Shown in pieces: positions 33,817 through 42,379 of a stretch of 64,000 nucleotides of DNA (within the stretch, counting starts at the first letter, position 1; each line of letters begins with the position of its first letter). The DNA is from Paracoccaceae bacterium. Lineage in GTDB: Bacteria; Pseudomonadota; Alphaproteobacteria; Rhodobacterales; Rhodobacteraceae. The notes beneath the pieces are model-generated. The model ran no database searches and had not been told where the DNA came from. It saw only the letters and a program-made list of their open reading frames with translations. A program made the translations under genes and the position numbers. The stretch is from the NCBI GenBank assembly GCA_020637675.1, contig JACKKD010000003.1, positions 62,001-126,000 of the forward strand, in the 5' to 3' direction.

Positions 33817-34859
33817 GCGTGGCCGACCGGGCCCTGCCCTGGCGGCGGCAGTCCGGGCGGCGGGGGGTGGCGCTCGTCGCCGCCCTCCTGATCCTTGCCG
33901 TGCTCAGCCTTCTCGACCTCATGACCGGGCCGTCCGGCATGGGCGCGGCGGAGATATGGCGCACGTTCCGCGCCGGGCCGGCCGGCGAGGATCGCGCGGC
34001 AGCGGCGATCCTCTTCCAGATACGGCTGCCGCAGACCGCGATGGCGCTGATCGTCGGCGCGGCGCTCGGACTTGCCGGGCTGATGATGCAGACGATCCTC
34101 GCCAACCCGCTCGCCTCGCCCTTCACGCTCGGGTTTTCGGCCGCGGCGGGCTTCGGCGCGGCCGCGTCGATCCTCTTCGGCGCAGCACTCGGCCTGCCGC
34201 TACCCGGGCATCTCCTGACGCCCGCGGCTGCCTTCGCGGCGACGCTCGCCGCCACGCTCCTCGTCTGGCTCGTCGCCCGCGCACGGGGAAGCCAGCCCGA
34301 GATCATGGTGCTGGCGGGGATCGCCGTCCTCTTCTTCTTCCAGTCGCTGCAGTCGCTCCTCCAGTTCCTCGCCTCGCCCGAGGTCCTGCAACAGATCGTC
34401 TTCTGGCTCTTCGGTTCGCTCCTCAAGGCCAACTGGACGACGGTGCAGGTCTCGGGCGCGATAACCCTGGTCTGCCTGCCCTTCATCGCCCGCGACACCT
34501 GGGCGTTGACCACGCTCAGGATGGGCGAGGCGAATGCCCAGAGCCTCGGGCTCGACACCCACGCCTTGCGCCGCCGCATCCTTCTCCTCACCGCCGCGCT
34601 GACCGCCGCGGCGGTATCCTTCACCGGCACCATCGGCTTCGTGGGCTTGATCGCGCCCCATGCCGCGCGCGCCGCGGTGGGCGAGGATCACCGCTTCGCC
34701 CTGCCCATGGCGGCACTGGCCGGGGCCCTGATCCTGATCATAGCCTCCGTCGCCGCCAAGCTCCTGTCATCGGGCGCGGCAATCCCGGTGGGCATCGTCA
34801 CCGCCATCGCCGGCATTCCGATGCTGATGGCAGTCATCCTCCGCCAGAAGGAGATCTGA
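33813..34859 (+). CDS. FecCD-family ABC permease
   Basis: A 348-residue permease of the iron/cobalamin class with about ten helices. Recognised blocks are LPQTAMALIVGAALGLAGLMMQTILANPLASPFTLGFSAAAGFG (about 69-112) and GFVGLIAPHAARAAVGEDHRFALP, the ATPase-coupling loop. It overlaps the binding-protein stop by ATGA and is followed 1 base later by the ATPase gene, a complete importer cassette. Confidence 0.93.
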   Translation: MSVADRALPWRRQSGRRGVALVAALLILAVLSLLDLMTGPSGMGAAEIWRTFRAGPAGEDRAAAAILFQIRLPQTAMALIVGAALGLAGLMMQTILANPLASPFTLGFSAAAGFGAAASILFGAALGLPLPGHLLTPAAAFAATLAATLLVWLVARARGSQPEIMVLAGIAVLFFFQSLQSLLQFLASPEVLQQIVFWLFGSLLKANWTTVQVSGAITLVCLPFIARDTWALTTLRMGEANAQSLGLDTHALRRRILLLTAALTAAAVSFTGTIGFVGLIAPHAARAAVGEDHRFALPMAALAGALILIIASVAAKLLSSGAAIPVGIVTAIAGIPMLMAVILRQKEI

Positions 34860-34860
34860 G

Positions 34861-35604
34861 ATGTTCGACATTGAGGTCCCAGCCCTGTTCAGAGGCCGCG
34901 TGCAGGTGCTTGCGCCCACCGCGTTCACCCTTGCGGCAGGGTCGATGACCGGAATCGTGGGCCCGAACGGCGCGGGAAAATCGACCCTGCTCCGTGCAGT
35001 TGCGGGCATTTCGCAGGACTCCGTGGCGGTCCGCAGGAGGGGGGAGCCGCTCCATCGTCGCGCCATCGGTTTCCTTCCACAGGCCTTCTCCGTCGCCTCG
35101 ACCCTCAGCGTGACGGACTGCATCCTCCTCGGCCGGCGGGAAAACCTCGGCTGGCGCGTGCCCGTTTGGGCAAGGAACGACGCGCGGGGGCTCTTGGACC
35201 GCTTTGGCCTCGCCGACCTCGCCGACCGTCCGATGAGCGCGCTTTCGGGCGGCCAGCAGCAACGCGTGCTTCTGGTGCAGCGGCTGTTCCGCAACCCCGC
35301 GCTGCTCCTCCTCGACGAACCGACCTCGGCGCTTGACCTTCACCACCAGCTTTCCGCGCTGTCCATGATCCGCGACCATGCACGCGAGACCGGCATGGCG
35401 GTGATCGCAGCGCTGCACGACCTGACGCTGGCCGCAAGGTTCTGCGACCGCATCCTCGTTCTCGCCGGGGGGGCGGTGGTCCGCGATGACGCGCCGGCCG
35501 CCGCCTTCGCCGGCGGCCTCATCGAGAATCACTGGAACGTCGCGCCGGAGTTCCTGAAGGCGCGGGACGGCGGGCTTGTCGTCGTGCCGCACGCGATGGC
35601 CTGA
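34861..35604 (+). CDS. ABC transporter ATP-binding protein, FecE type
   Basis: A 247-residue ATPase: Walker A GPNGAGKST, Q-loop FLPQAF, signature ALSGGQQQRVLLVQRL, Walker B LLLLDEPTSALD, His switch ALHDLTLA. It completes the importer with the binding protein and FecCD permease. The adenine-proximal N-terminal region lacks a tidy A-loop aromatic, common in this class. Its stop is 13 bp from the stop of the convergent aminotransferase gene. Confidence 0.93.
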   Translation: MFDIEVPALFRGRVQVLAPTAFTLAAGSMTGIVGPNGAGKSTLLRAVAGISQDSVAVRRRGEPLHRRAIGFLPQAFSVASTLSVTDCILLGRRENLGWRVPVWARNDARGLLDRFGLADLADRPMSALSGGQQQRVLLVQRLFRNPALLLLDEPTSALDLHHQLSALSMIRDHARETGMAVIAALHDLTLAARFCDRILVLAGGAVVRDDAPAAAFAGGLIENHWNVAPEFLKARDGGLVVVPHAMA

Positions 35605-35617
35605 CGCGCCGGGCCAG

Positions 35618-36775
35618 TCACCGCAGCAGACGCGCAAGCTCCGCGACGAGCCGCGCACCATCATCCGGACCGTTGTAACCCTGCACGGACAACCGCGTGA
35701 AGGGCCGTCCCTGCCAGAGGTAGCAGGGGATTTCCACTCCGGCCGCGCGCAGTTCGCGGTGCAGCGCCCCCGTGTCGCACATGGGCAGCGGCAGCGCGAT
35801 CATTTGCGGTGCGCTCGTCTCCGGCGTGGCGACCGGCGCGAGGCCGGTTACACCCGCCACTTCGCCCGCGATCTCCCATGCCAGCCGGTGGCAGGCGGCG
35901 GCGACCGTCGACCAGTCGTGCTCCGCCCGGAACCCGAGCGCGGCCGGCACGGCGAGCCAGGCGGCAGGATCGCGCGTGCCCTGGAAGCGGAAGGCATTCT
36001 GAAAGGCGGTGCCGCCGAAGGGGCCGGGCGCGTCGCGATCCTCGCTCCAGCCGTGGCTGATGACCGCGGGCATCAGCACCGACTGGCGATCCCGGCGGGC
36101 ATGGAGAAAGGCCGTGCCCTTGGGCGCAAACAACCACTTGTGGCAATTCCCGACGTAGTAATCCGCGGCGAGCGAGGTCAGGTCGAGTGGGATCTGCCCC
36201 GGCGCATGGGCGCCGTCGATGACCGTCACGATGCCCCTTGACCGGGCCTCGGCAATCACCGGGGCAATCGGAAAGACAAGCGCGGTGGGCGAGGTTATGT
36301 GACTGAGGAATATCACGCGCGTCCTCTCGGTCATCGCGGTTCGGAGCGCGTCTGCGAAGCTCGCCGCCGCCAGCGGCATTGGCACGTCGACTGTCCGGAT
36401 CACCGCCCCCGTCCGCGCCGCGACGAAGGCCCATGTCTTCGCAAGCGCCGCATACTCGTGATCGGTGGTCAGCACCTCGTCGCCGGGCTTCAGGGCGAGC
36501 GAACGCGCCACGACATTGAGCCCCGCCGTTGCATTCGTGATCCAGACGAGATCGTCCGCGTCGGCACCCAGTTCGGCGCCGAGCACCCGGCACACCTCGG
36601 CGAAGCGTTCTGCCAGATGCGCGGGCTCCAGGAAGGCCACGGGCTGGCGTTCGAGCCGCTCCTGCCAGCGGCGGTAGTCCTCCATCACCGGGCCCGGACA
36701 GGCACCGTACGAGCCATGGTTGAGGAAGGAGAAGGCAGGGTCCAGCAGGAAATGACGGGCAAGTTCGGACGGCAC
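35618..36775 (-). CDS. Class V aminotransferase, isopenicillin-N-epimerase-like
   Basis: A 385-residue PLP enzyme. FSFLNHGSYGACP opens the protein, ITNATAGLNVVAR binds the cofactor phosphate, IDGAHAPGQIPLDL gives the cofactor Asp/His, and GNCHKWLFAPKGTAFL carries the Schiff-base Lys (first K). Members include cysteine desulfurase relatives, isopenicillin N epimerase and ergothioneine C-S lyase-type enzymes, so the reaction is not fixed. GTG 36775 follows AGGGAG. It is transcribed in the same direction as the LysR gene upstream of it, 40 bp away. Confidence 0.85.
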   Translation of the reverse strand: MPSELARHFLLDPAFSFLNHGSYGACPGPVMEDYRRWQERLERQPVAFLEPAHLAERFAEVCRVLGAELGADADDLVWITNATAGLNVVARSLALKPGDEVLTTDHEYAALAKTWAFVAARTGAVIRTVDVPMPLAAASFADALRTAMTERTRVIFLSHITSPTALVFPIAPVIAEARSRGIVTVIDGAHAPGQIPLDLTSLAADYYVGNCHKWLFAPKGTAFLHARRDRQSVLMPAVISHGWSEDRDAPGPFGGTAFQNAFRFQGTRDPAAWLAVPAALGFRAEHDWSTVAAACHRLAWEIAGEVAGVTGLAPVATPETSAPQMIALPLPMCDTGALHRELRAAGVEIPCYLWQGRPFTRLSVQGYNGPDDGARLVAELARLLR

Positions 36776-36815
36776 GGGATGCTCCCTGAAAGGCTCTGTT
36801 CTTGCGGTATCGATA

Positions 36816-37733
36816 CTATCGCGGCAACATTGCCTCGCCATCCGGATCGGCGGCCTCGGCGATCAGCCAGTCGCGGAACGCGAGCAGCGGCGGATACGAG
36901 GCGCCGGTCGCCGGCCAGACAAGGTAGTAGCCTTCCGTCCCCGCAACAGGCTCGCCGAAGGCCCGCACCAACCGCCCGTCGGCCAATTCGGGCTTGGCGA
37001 GGAACTCCGGCAGTAGCGCCACTCCGAGCCCGTGGATCACCGCCTGGATCATCGGCGCGAACTGATCGAAGACCATCCCCTGAGGCACCGGCCCCGGCAC
37101 CCCGTGATGGGCAAACCAGCGCGCCCAGGCATCGGGCCGTGACTCGAGCTGGAGGAGTTGCAGGCCGACGAGGTCGCGCGCACGGGAGATCGGCTGCGCC
37201 GACAGGAACGAGGGGGCACAGCACGCGACCAGCCGTTCGTCGAAGAGCCGGATCGCGCCGCCCCCCGCCCAGTCGTCGCCGCCGAAATGGATGGCGGCGT
37301 CGAACCCCTCTTCGGCGAAGTCGAAGGGCTTCAGCCGTGTACCGAGGTTGATGGTGATCCCCGGATGCGCGGCCAGGAACCGCGGCAGCCGGGGCGCGAG
37401 CCAGCGGGTGCCGAAGGTGGGCAGGATGGCCAGCGAAAGCGTCCCGCCGCCGGCGTTCGAGCGTACGCGCATCGATCCGCGCGAGATGAGATCAAGCGCC
37501 TTGCCCACCTCGCGCGCATAGGCCAGCGCCGGGTCCGTCGGTACCAACCGCCGCCGTTCTCGCAGGAACAGCGGCACGCCAAGCTGCCCTTCGAGGGCCT
37601 GGATCAGCCGGCTCACGGCCCCCTGCGACAGATCAAGGTCGCGTGCCGCGGCGAGTGTCGATCCCGTGCGGACCACCGCCTCGAACGCGGTCAGGAGGGA
37701 GATCGAAGGCAAGAGGCGGCGCGGCGTGGCCAT
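36816..37733 (-). CDS. LysR-family regulator (GcvA/GcdR-like)
   Basis: A 305-residue LysR protein of the GcvA type: PSISLLTAFEAVVRTGSTLAAARDLDLSQGAVSRLIQ-type helix-turn-helix, then LGVPLFLRERRRLVPT, then a substrate-binding domain (LPTFGTRWLAPRLPRF). It is divergent from glutaryl-CoA dehydrogenase, the arrangement of GcdR in other proteobacteria. ATG 37733 is chosen over GTG 37748. The class V aminotransferase follows in the same orientation and may be co-transcribed. Confidence 0.88.
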   Translation of the reverse strand: MATPRRLLPSISLLTAFEAVVRTGSTLAAARDLDLSQGAVSRLIQALEGQLGVPLFLRERRRLVPTDPALAYAREVGKALDLISRGSMRVRSNAGGGTLSLAILPTFGTRWLAPRLPRFLAAHPGITINLGTRLKPFDFAEEGFDAAIHFGGDDWAGGGAIRLFDERLVACCAPSFLSAQPISRARDLVGLQLLQLESRPDAWARWFAHHGVPGPVPQGMVFDQFAPMIQAVIHGLGVALLPEFLAKPELADGRLVRAFGEPVAGTEGYYLVWPATGASYPPLLAFRDWLIAEAADPDGEAMLPR

Positions 37734-37762
37734 ATATGACCTTTGCACATATTCCGTGGCGA

Positions 37763-37776
37763 GAATAGCGCTATTC
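37763..37776. promoter_or_regulatory. Operator-like palindrome between LysR and glutaryl-CoA dehydrogenase genes
   Basis: GAATAGCGCTATTC is a perfect 14-bp palindrome in the 101-bp divergent gap. A second inverted pair, ATATG (37734-37738) and CATAT (37748-37752), lies next to the LysR start. LysR proteins usually hold one strong palindromic site and a second activation site, which fits this pair. Confidence 0.55.
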
Positions 37777-37834
37777 GGGGCCCATTCAATCGCGCATGAT
37801 GCATAGGAACATCGATCCGCCGTGGGAGGACATC

Positions 37835-39043
37835 ATGGCCCTGAAACCGAAAGACGCCCCCGACCTTTCCCGCTTCGACTGGGAGGATGCCTTCCGGATG
37901 GATGACCAGTTGTCCGAGGAAGAGCGCATGCTGCGCGACGGCGCGCGGGCCTACGCGCAGGAAAAGCTTCAATCCCGTGTGATTGCCGCCTATCGCGACG
38001 AAGCGACCGACCCCGCGATCTTCCGCGAAATGGGCGGGATGGGGCTTCTGGGCGTTACCATCCCCGAGGAGTACGGCGGCATCGGTGCTTCCTACGTCGC
38101 CTATGGCCTCGTCGCCCGCGAGGTGGAGCGGGTCGATTCGGGCTACCGCTCCATGATGTCGGTACAGTCGAGCCTGGTGATGTACCCGATCTACGCTTAT
38201 GGCTCGGAAGCGCAGCGGCAGAAATACCTGCCGAAGCTTGCCTCGGGCGAGTGGATTGGCTGCTTCGGCCTGACCGAGCCCGATGCGGGGTCGGACCCGG
38301 CCGGGATGAAGACCCGGGCGACGAAGACGGCGGGCGGTTATGTCCTGAACGGCGCCAAGATGTGGATATCGAATGCGCCCATCGCCGATGTCTTCGTCGT
38401 CTGGGCGAAGTCCGAGGCGCATGGCGGCAAGATCCGCGGCTTCGTTCTCGACAAGGGCATGAAGGGGCTTTCGGCACCGAAGATCGGGGGCAAGCTGAGC
38501 TTGCGCGCCTCGATCACCGGCGAGATCGTGATGGACAATGTCGAGGTCGGGGAAGACGCGCTTCTGCCAAATGTCGAGGGCCTCAAGGGCCCGTTCGGCT
38601 GCCTCAATCGCGCACGCTACGGCATTTCCTGGGGCGTTCTAGGGGCGGCGGAGTTCTGCTGGCACGCCGCGCGGCAATACGGACTCGACCGCAAGCAGTT
38701 CAACCGGCCCCTGGCGCAGACCCAGCTCTACCAGAAGAAGCTTGCCGACATGATGACCGAGATTTCGCTCGGGCTTCAGGCATCCCTGCGCGTCGGCAGG
38801 CTCATGGACGAGGCGAAGGCGGCGCCCGAAATGATCAGTCTCGTCAAGCGCAACAACTGCGGCAAGGCGCTGGACATCGCCAGGGCCGCGCGCGACATGC
38901 ATGGCGGCAACGGCATCCAGGAGGATTTCCAGGTGATGCGCCACATGGTCAACCTCGAGACCGTCAACACCTACGAAGGCACTCATGACGTGCATGCCCT
39001 TATCCTCGGCCGCGCAATCACCGGGCTTCAGGCCTTCTTCTGA
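37835..39043 (+). CDS. gcdH: Glutaryl-CoA dehydrogenase
   Basis: FAD enzyme oxidising and decarboxylating glutaryl-CoA to crotonyl-CoA in lysine, hydroxylysine and tryptophan breakdown. The 402-residue protein has the GcdH-specific opening (DLSRFDWEDAFRMDDQLSEE), EYGGIGASYVAYGLVAREVE, FGLTEPDAGSDP (FAD/substrate loop) and TYEGTHDVHALILGRAITG. The catalytic Glu is Glu381 in YEGTHD, the GcdH-specific position. ATG 37835 has GGGAGGA upstream. Divergent LysR control is likely. A long inverted repeat follows its stop. Confidence 0.94.
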   Translation: MALKPKDAPDLSRFDWEDAFRMDDQLSEEERMLRDGARAYAQEKLQSRVIAAYRDEATDPAIFREMGGMGLLGVTIPEEYGGIGASYVAYGLVAREVERVDSGYRSMMSVQSSLVMYPIYAYGSEAQRQKYLPKLASGEWIGCFGLTEPDAGSDPAGMKTRATKTAGGYVLNGAKMWISNAPIADVFVVWAKSEAHGGKIRGFVLDKGMKGLSAPKIGGKLSLRASITGEIVMDNVEVGEDALLPNVEGLKGPFGCLNRARYGISWGVLGAAEFCWHAARQYGLDRKQFNRPLAQTQLYQKKLADMMTEISLGLQASLRVGRLMDEAKAAPEMISLVKRNNCGKALDIARAARDMHGGNGIQEDFQVMRHMVNLETVNTYEGTHDVHALILGRAITGLQAFF

Positions 39044-39056
39044 TCGGGCTTTCATC

Positions 39057-39127
39057 GTGGCAAAAATACTCCCGCCGGCGGCATCCGGCGGCAGGGCCGG
39101 GGGCCTTTGGCGGGAGTCCTTCGCCAC
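39057..39127. repeat. Inverted pair of the intergenic repeat, probable bidirectional hairpin
   Basis: The left arm 39057-39076 and right arm 39109-39127 (GGCGGGAGTCCTTCGCCAC) are inverted copies of the repeat found at 11691. They can fold into a long imperfect hairpin with a smaller GCCGGCGGC/GGCC inner region. It begins 13 bp after the gcdH stop and ends 22 bp before the E1 gene, so it probably limits read-through or stabilises the gcdH 3' end. Confidence 0.55.
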
Positions 39128-39149
39128 AGTGAATGAGTGAGAGAATTTC

Positions 39150-41339
39150 ATGGATCGCGCCGACATCGTTCACGAGAATTTCCTGAGGCGGGTAACGGCG
39201 GGCGACCTGCCCGCCGGTGCCGGGCCCTCGGGGCCGCTGTCGGCAGCTGCGGCGGTTTCGGTCTTTCGGGCAGCGTGCCTGTCGCGCGCGCTCGACCGGC
39301 AGAGCCGGGTGATGCAACGGGCGGGTCAGGGCTTCTACACCATCGGCTCGTCCGGTCACGAGGGGATGGCGGCAGTGGCGGCGGCGCTGAGGCCGACCGA
39401 CATGGCCTTCCTGCACTACCGCGACGCGGCCTTCCAGATCGCGCGCGCCGGGCAGGTGCCCGGCCAGTCCCCTGCCTGGGACATGCTCCTCAGCTTTGCC
39501 TCTTCGTCCGAAGATCCGATCTCGGGCGGGCGGCACAAGGTCCTGGGATCGAAGGCGCTGTCGATCCCGCCGCAGACCTCAACCATCGCCTCGCACCTGC
39601 CGAAGGCGGTGGGCGCTGCCTATGCGGTCGGCGCCGCGCGCCGGCACCGGCCGGAGCATCAGGCGCTGCCGGACGACGCCATCGTCTACTGCTCGTTCGG
39701 CGACGCCTCCGCCAACCATTCGACGGCGCAGGGGGCCTTCAACGCCGCGCAGTGGACAGCCTATCAGTCCATACCCCTTCCGCTTCTCTTCGTCTGCGAG
39801 GACAACGGCATCGGGATCTCGACCAAGACCCCCACGGGCTGGATCGCGGCAAGCTTCGCGCATCGGCCGGGGCTGAAGTATTTCGCCTGCAACGGCCTCG
39901 ATATCTACGAGACCTTCCGCGTGGCGCAGGAGGCCGCGGACTACGCCCGCAAGCGGAAGAGACCCGTCTTCCTCCATGTCGGCACAATCCGGCTCTACGG
40001 TCATGCCGGGGCGGACGTGCCGACCACCTATCTCAGCCGCGAGGAGGTCGAGGCCGAGGAGGCGAATGACCCGCTCCTGCATGCGGTGCGGTTGTTGGGT
40101 GAGGCCGGTGCGCTGACCTCCGCCGAGGCGCTGGCGATATACGAGGAAACCAACGCGCGGGTCGCGCGCGTCGCAGCCGAGGCGGTGACGCGGCCCCGGC
40201 TGAAGACGGCGCCGGAGGTGATGGCGAGCCTGATCCCGCCGAAGCGCGCCTGTCGGCCGACCAACGGGCCGACGCCCGAGGCCCGCGCCGCGGCCTTTGG
40301 CGGCGACCTGAAGGCGATGGACGAACCGCAGATCATGTCGCGGCTCATCAACTGGGCCCTGACCGACCTGATGCTCGAACATCCCGAGATCGTCATGATG
40401 GGGGAGGACGTCGGCCGCAAGGGCGGTGTCTATGGCGTCACCCAGAAGCTCATCCATCGTTTCGGCCCGGATCGGATGATCGACACGCTGCTCGACGAAC
40501 AGTCGATCCTTGGCCTTGCCATAGGCATGGCGCAGAACGGCTACGTCCCGATGCCGGAGATCCAGTTCCTCGCCTACCTGCACAATGCCGAGGATCAGTT
40601 GAGGGGCGAGGCCGCAACGTTGCCCTTCTTCTCGAACGGGCAGTACACCAACCCGATGGTCGTCCGAATCGCGGGGCTCGGCTACCAGAAGGGCTTTGGC
40701 GGGCATTTCCACAACGACAACTCGGTCGCGGTCCTGCGCGATATTCCCGGCCTGATCCTTGCCTGCCCCTCGAACGGGGCCGATGCGGCGAAGATGCTGC
40801 GCGAATGCGTGCGACTGGCGCGCGAAGAGCAGCGGATCGTGGTGTTCCTTGAACCCATTGCGCTATATCCGGTGCGGGATCTCCACGGCGAGAAGGATGC
40901 GGGCTGGATGAGGCTCTATCCCGCCCGAAACGAGGTGATTCCGCTGGGCGAGGTCGGCGTGCAGGGCGACGGCACCGACCTTGCCGTGGTGAGCTTTGCC
41001 AACGGCTATTACCTCTCGCTCCAGGCCGAGAAGCGGCTGGCCGCGGCGGGCGTGAAGGCGCGGGTGATCGACATGCGCTGGCTGTCGCCGCTGCCCGCCG
41101 AGGCGCTCATCGAAGCGGTCCAAGGTGCCAAGCGTATCCTCGTCGTCGATGAGACGCGCCGCTCGGGAGGAGTGGCCGAAGCGCTCATGGCGCTTTTTTC
41201 CGAGCGCGCGGGCGTACCGCTGGCAAGGGTGACGGCGGAGGACAGTTTCATCGCCACCGGTCCGGCCTATGCGGCGACGATGCCCTCTGCGGACGGCATA
41301 TTCGACGCGGCGATGGCGCTCATGGGGGCGAAGCGATGA
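39150..41339 (+). CDS. 2-oxoacid dehydrogenase E1, fused alpha and beta subunits
   Basis: A 729-residue thiamine-diphosphate enzyme. Residues about 30-350 are the E1 alpha part (SRALDRQSRVMQRAGQGFYT; TPP motif FGDASANHSTAQGAFN) and about 390-725 the E1 beta part (MMGEDVGRKGGVYGVTQKL; DETRRSGGVAEALM). Fusion in one chain is a known variant of branched-chain/pyruvate-type E1. No E2 or E3 gene is in the window. Because it is followed by an ALDH7-type dehydrogenase and a lysine-dehydrogenase-like gene, and preceded by gcdH, 2-oxoadipate is an attractive substrate, but branched-chain 2-oxoacids are equally allowed by sequence. It overlaps the next gene by ATGA. Confidence 0.9.
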   Translation: MDRADIVHENFLRRVTAGDLPAGAGPSGPLSAAAAVSVFRAACLSRALDRQSRVMQRAGQGFYTIGSSGHEGMAAVAAALRPTDMAFLHYRDAAFQIARAGQVPGQSPAWDMLLSFASSSEDPISGGRHKVLGSKALSIPPQTSTIASHLPKAVGAAYAVGAARRHRPEHQALPDDAIVYCSFGDASANHSTAQGAFNAAQWTAYQSIPLPLLFVCEDNGIGISTKTPTGWIAASFAHRPGLKYFACNGLDIYETFRVAQEAADYARKRKRPVFLHVGTIRLYGHAGADVPTTYLSREEVEAEEANDPLLHAVRLLGEAGALTSAEALAIYEETNARVARVAAEAVTRPRLKTAPEVMASLIPPKRACRPTNGPTPEARAAAFGGDLKAMDEPQIMSRLINWALTDLMLEHPEIVMMGEDVGRKGGVYGVTQKLIHRFGPDRMIDTLLDEQSILGLAIGMAQNGYVPMPEIQFLAYLHNAEDQLRGEAATLPFFSNGQYTNPMVVRIAGLGYQKGFGGHFHNDNSVAVLRDIPGLILACPSNGADAAKMLRECVRLAREEQRIVVFLEPIALYPVRDLHGEKDAGWMRLYPARNEVIPLGEVGVQGDGTDLAVVSFANGYYLSLQAEKRLAAAGVKARVIDMRWLSPLPAEALIEAVQGAKRILVVDETRRSGGVAEALMALFSERAGVPLARVTAEDSFIATGPAYAATMPSADGIFDAAMALMGAKR

Positions 41340-42379
41340 AGACGGCGGTCGTCATCTGCCCCGGCCGGGGCACCTACACCAAGACCGAACTTGGCTACGT
41401 CAAGCGGCACTTCGGCGACCCTGCACTCCTCGCGGCTTTCGATGGCGCGCGCGCCGCGCTCGGGCAGGAGACGCTGTCGGCGCTCGACGGGGCAGCGACC
41501 TATTCGGTCGCGCGCCACACGAGGGGCGACAATGCCTCTGCGCTGATCTATGCGGCCACGCTCGGCGACTTCCGCGCCCTCGACCGCCAGACCGTCGAGG
41601 TCGTCGCCGTGACCGGCAACTCGATGGGCTGGTATTCGGCGCTTGCCTGTGGCGGGGCACTGACGGCCGAGGCGGGGTTCGAGGTGGTGAACACCATGGG
41701 GACGCTGATGCAGGAGGCGCTGATCGGCGGCCAGCTCGTCCATCCCCACATGGGCGAGGACTGGCTGCCGGCCCCGGCGCGCAAGGCCGGGCTGCTGGCC
41801 AAGGTGGCCGAGATCGACGCGCGGCCCGACCATGTGCTCGGCCTTTCCATAGACCTCGGCGGGATGCTGGTGCTGGCCGGGAACGACGCCGGGCTGAAGG
41901 CGTGGGAGGCCGAGATTCCGCCGGAACAGGGTCGATTCCCCCTCAGGCTTGCCAACCACGCCGCGTTTCATACCGCACTTCAGGCCCCGGTCGCCGAACG
42001 CGGGCGGGCACGGCTGTCGCCCACTATCTTCGGTCAGCCGGGACTGCCGATGATCGACGGGCGGGGCGCGATCTGGTGGCCGGGCGCCACCGATACGCAG
42101 GCGCTTTGGGACTACACGCTCGGTCACCAGGTGACCGAGACCTACGACTTCACCCAGGCGATCCGGATCGCGGCGCGGGAGTTCGCGCCCGACCTCTTCA
42201 TCGTCACCGGCCCCGGCACCACGCTTGGCGGCGCGGTGGCGCAGGGCTTGATCCTTGCCGATTGGCGCGGCATGGGGTGCAAGACCGATTTCCAGACACG
42301 GCAGCAGATGGCGCCGCTTCTCGTCTCCATGGGCATGGAGGAGCAACGCGCGTCCGTCACGAAGGGAGATGCGAGATGA
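41336..42379 (+). CDS. FabD-like acyltransferase-fold protein
   Basis: A 347-residue protein of the malonyl-CoA:ACP transacylase fold. The nucleophile elbow is GNSMG (Ser96) and a catalytic His candidate is His208 in LANHAAFHTAL, matching the FabD SH-CALM region. In FabD an Arg binds the malonyl carboxylate just before GKFMQEA. Here the aligned stretch is TMGTLMQEAL with Met121 in that place, so a non-dicarboxylic acyl group is more likely. It is coupled by ATGA on both sides, to the E1 fusion and the aldehyde dehydrogenase. Function unknown; perhaps handling the acyl product of the E1 reaction. Confidence 0.75.
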   Translation: MKTAVVICPGRGTYTKTELGYVKRHFGDPALLAAFDGARAALGQETLSALDGAATYSVARHTRGDNASALIYAATLGDFRALDRQTVEVVAVTGNSMGWYSALACGGALTAEAGFEVVNTMGTLMQEALIGGQLVHPHMGEDWLPAPARKAGLLAKVAEIDARPDHVLGLSIDLGGMLVLAGNDAGLKAWEAEIPPEQGRFPLRLANHAAFHTALQAPVAERGRARLSPTIFGQPGLPMIDGRGAIWWPGATDTQALWDYTLGHQVTETYDFTQAIRIAAREFAPDLFIVTGPGTTLGGAVAQGLILADWRGMGCKTDFQTRQQMAPLLVSMGMEEQRASVTKGDAR

